Source: Thauera sp.
GTDB taxonomy: Bacteria; Pseudomonadota; Gammaproteobacteria; Burkholderiales; Rhodocyclaceae
NCBI GenBank assembly: GCA_024710965.1
Contig: JANJTU010000065.1
Location: forward strand, 1 to 64,000
Length of the DNA: 64,000 bases
Direction: 5' to 3'
Position numbers and translations under genes: made by a program
Shown here: in pieces, positions 63,812 through 64,000 of the stretch
Numbering within the stretch: position 1 is the first letter of the stretch
Layout: each line of letters begins with the position of its first letter
The notes under the pieces: generated by a model
Told to the model about the DNA's origin: nothing
The model's input: the letters and a program-made list of their open reading frames with translations, nothing else
Database searches by the model: none

Positions 63812-63838
63812 ATAACATCGATCCCGGCTTCGTGTTAT
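63812..63838. promoter_or_regulatory. ATAACA-N15-TGTTAT dyad in the LysR/lplT spacer
   Basis: ATAACA at 63812-63817 and TGTTAT at 63833-63838 are inverted six-base arms, and TATAAC at 63836-63841 could be a -10 box for lplT. The spacer is AT-rich compared with the window and probably holds promoters for both divergent genes. A LysR-type site is possible. Confidence 0.4.
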
Positions 63839-63875
63839 AACCGCGCTCCCGACAACGTGACGCCCGGTCCAGACG

Positions 63876-64000
63876 ATGCCGCTCGGCTTCTACATCATCA
63901 TGGCAGCGCAGTTCTTTTCCGCGCTCGCCGATAACGCCCTGCTCATCGTCGCCATCGCTCTGCTGCGGGACATGGCCGCCCCGTCGGAATACGAGCCGCT
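63876..64000 (+). CDS. lplT: Lysophospholipid transporter LplT (N-terminal fragment)
   Basis: The first 41 codons of an MFS protein running off the right edge. The chain begins MPLGFYIIMAAQFFSALADN and continues into a hydrophobic helix ending LLIVAIALL, matching the start of LplT, which flips lysophospholipids across the inner membrane. No strong ribosome-binding site is seen before the ATG at 63876. The acyltransferase usually paired with it would lie outside the window. Confidence 0.75.
   Translation, partial: MPLGFYIIMAAQFFSALADNALLIVAIALLRDMAAPSEYEP

Overview
The window is a very GC-rich chromosomal segment (protein-coding almost throughout, about 70 % G+C by eye) from what I infer to be a betaproteobacterial methylotroph of the Rhodocyclales type. 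It carries nearly everything needed to oxidise methanol in the periplasm with a lanthanide-type quinoprotein and to oxidise the resulting formaldehyde in the cytoplasm on tetrahydromethanopterin (H4MPT). No tRNA, rRNA, CRISPR, phage or insertion-sequence genes were seen.

Layout. 1-8.8 kb: housekeeping and salvage genes: the start of a pyruvate dehydrogenase E1 alpha gene, an acetyl-CoA synthetase, the RNA ligase pair rtcB/archease, two phosphoribosyltransferases, nicotinamidase plus nicotinate phosphoribosyltransferase, and alanine dehydrogenase. 8.8-11.5 kb: an AcoR-type sigma-54 activator gene divergent from a small unknown gene that has its own sigma-54 promoter. 11.5-35.4 kb: the H4MPT/methanofuran island: a PabB-PabC fusion, a Fae-like protein, fhcBADC, the methanofuran genes mfnD-mfnF-mfnE and mfnB, a HisA-like protein, a DHPS-like protein, a flavoprotein, a DUF447 protein, a FolB-like aldolase, the canonical formaldehyde-activating enzyme fae, a RimK-like ligase, mch, mtdB, a beta-RFAP synthase, a CitG-like protein and a third ATP-grasp protein.

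35.5-50.9 kb: the quinoprotein island: xoxF-xoxG-xoxJ followed by two small exported proteins, a metallo-beta-lactamase-fold and SoxYZ-like 'quinoprotein relay' pair, a degenerate second MBL protein, an MxaD-like protein, the ABC transporter and beta-propeller set that accompanies PQQ-dependent catabolism, and a NitT/TauT-type ABC transporter. 51-54.3 kb: sensory genes: a stand-alone GAF/PAS protein that looks like the sensor half of the sigma-54 activator, then a histidine kinase/response regulator pair. 54.4-61.3 kb: pqqABCDE on the minus strand, divergent from a proline iminopeptidase, then a TonB receptor that closely resembles the PQQ receptor PqqU (YncD). 61.4-64 kb: radA, a LysR regulator and the start of lplT.

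The most notable regulatory signal is a matched pair of promoters. Upstream of xoxF (35535-35550) and of the small gene (11089-11104) are near-perfect -24/-12 elements, and each is preceded, at 151 and 152 bp, by the same 20-bp element (17 of 20 bases identical). The activator gene at 8823-10877 lies beside one of the two. I infer a small sigma-54 regulon linking the activator, methanol oxidation and the unknown 110-residue protein; a sensor-only paralogue of the activator sits at the far end of the quinoprotein island.
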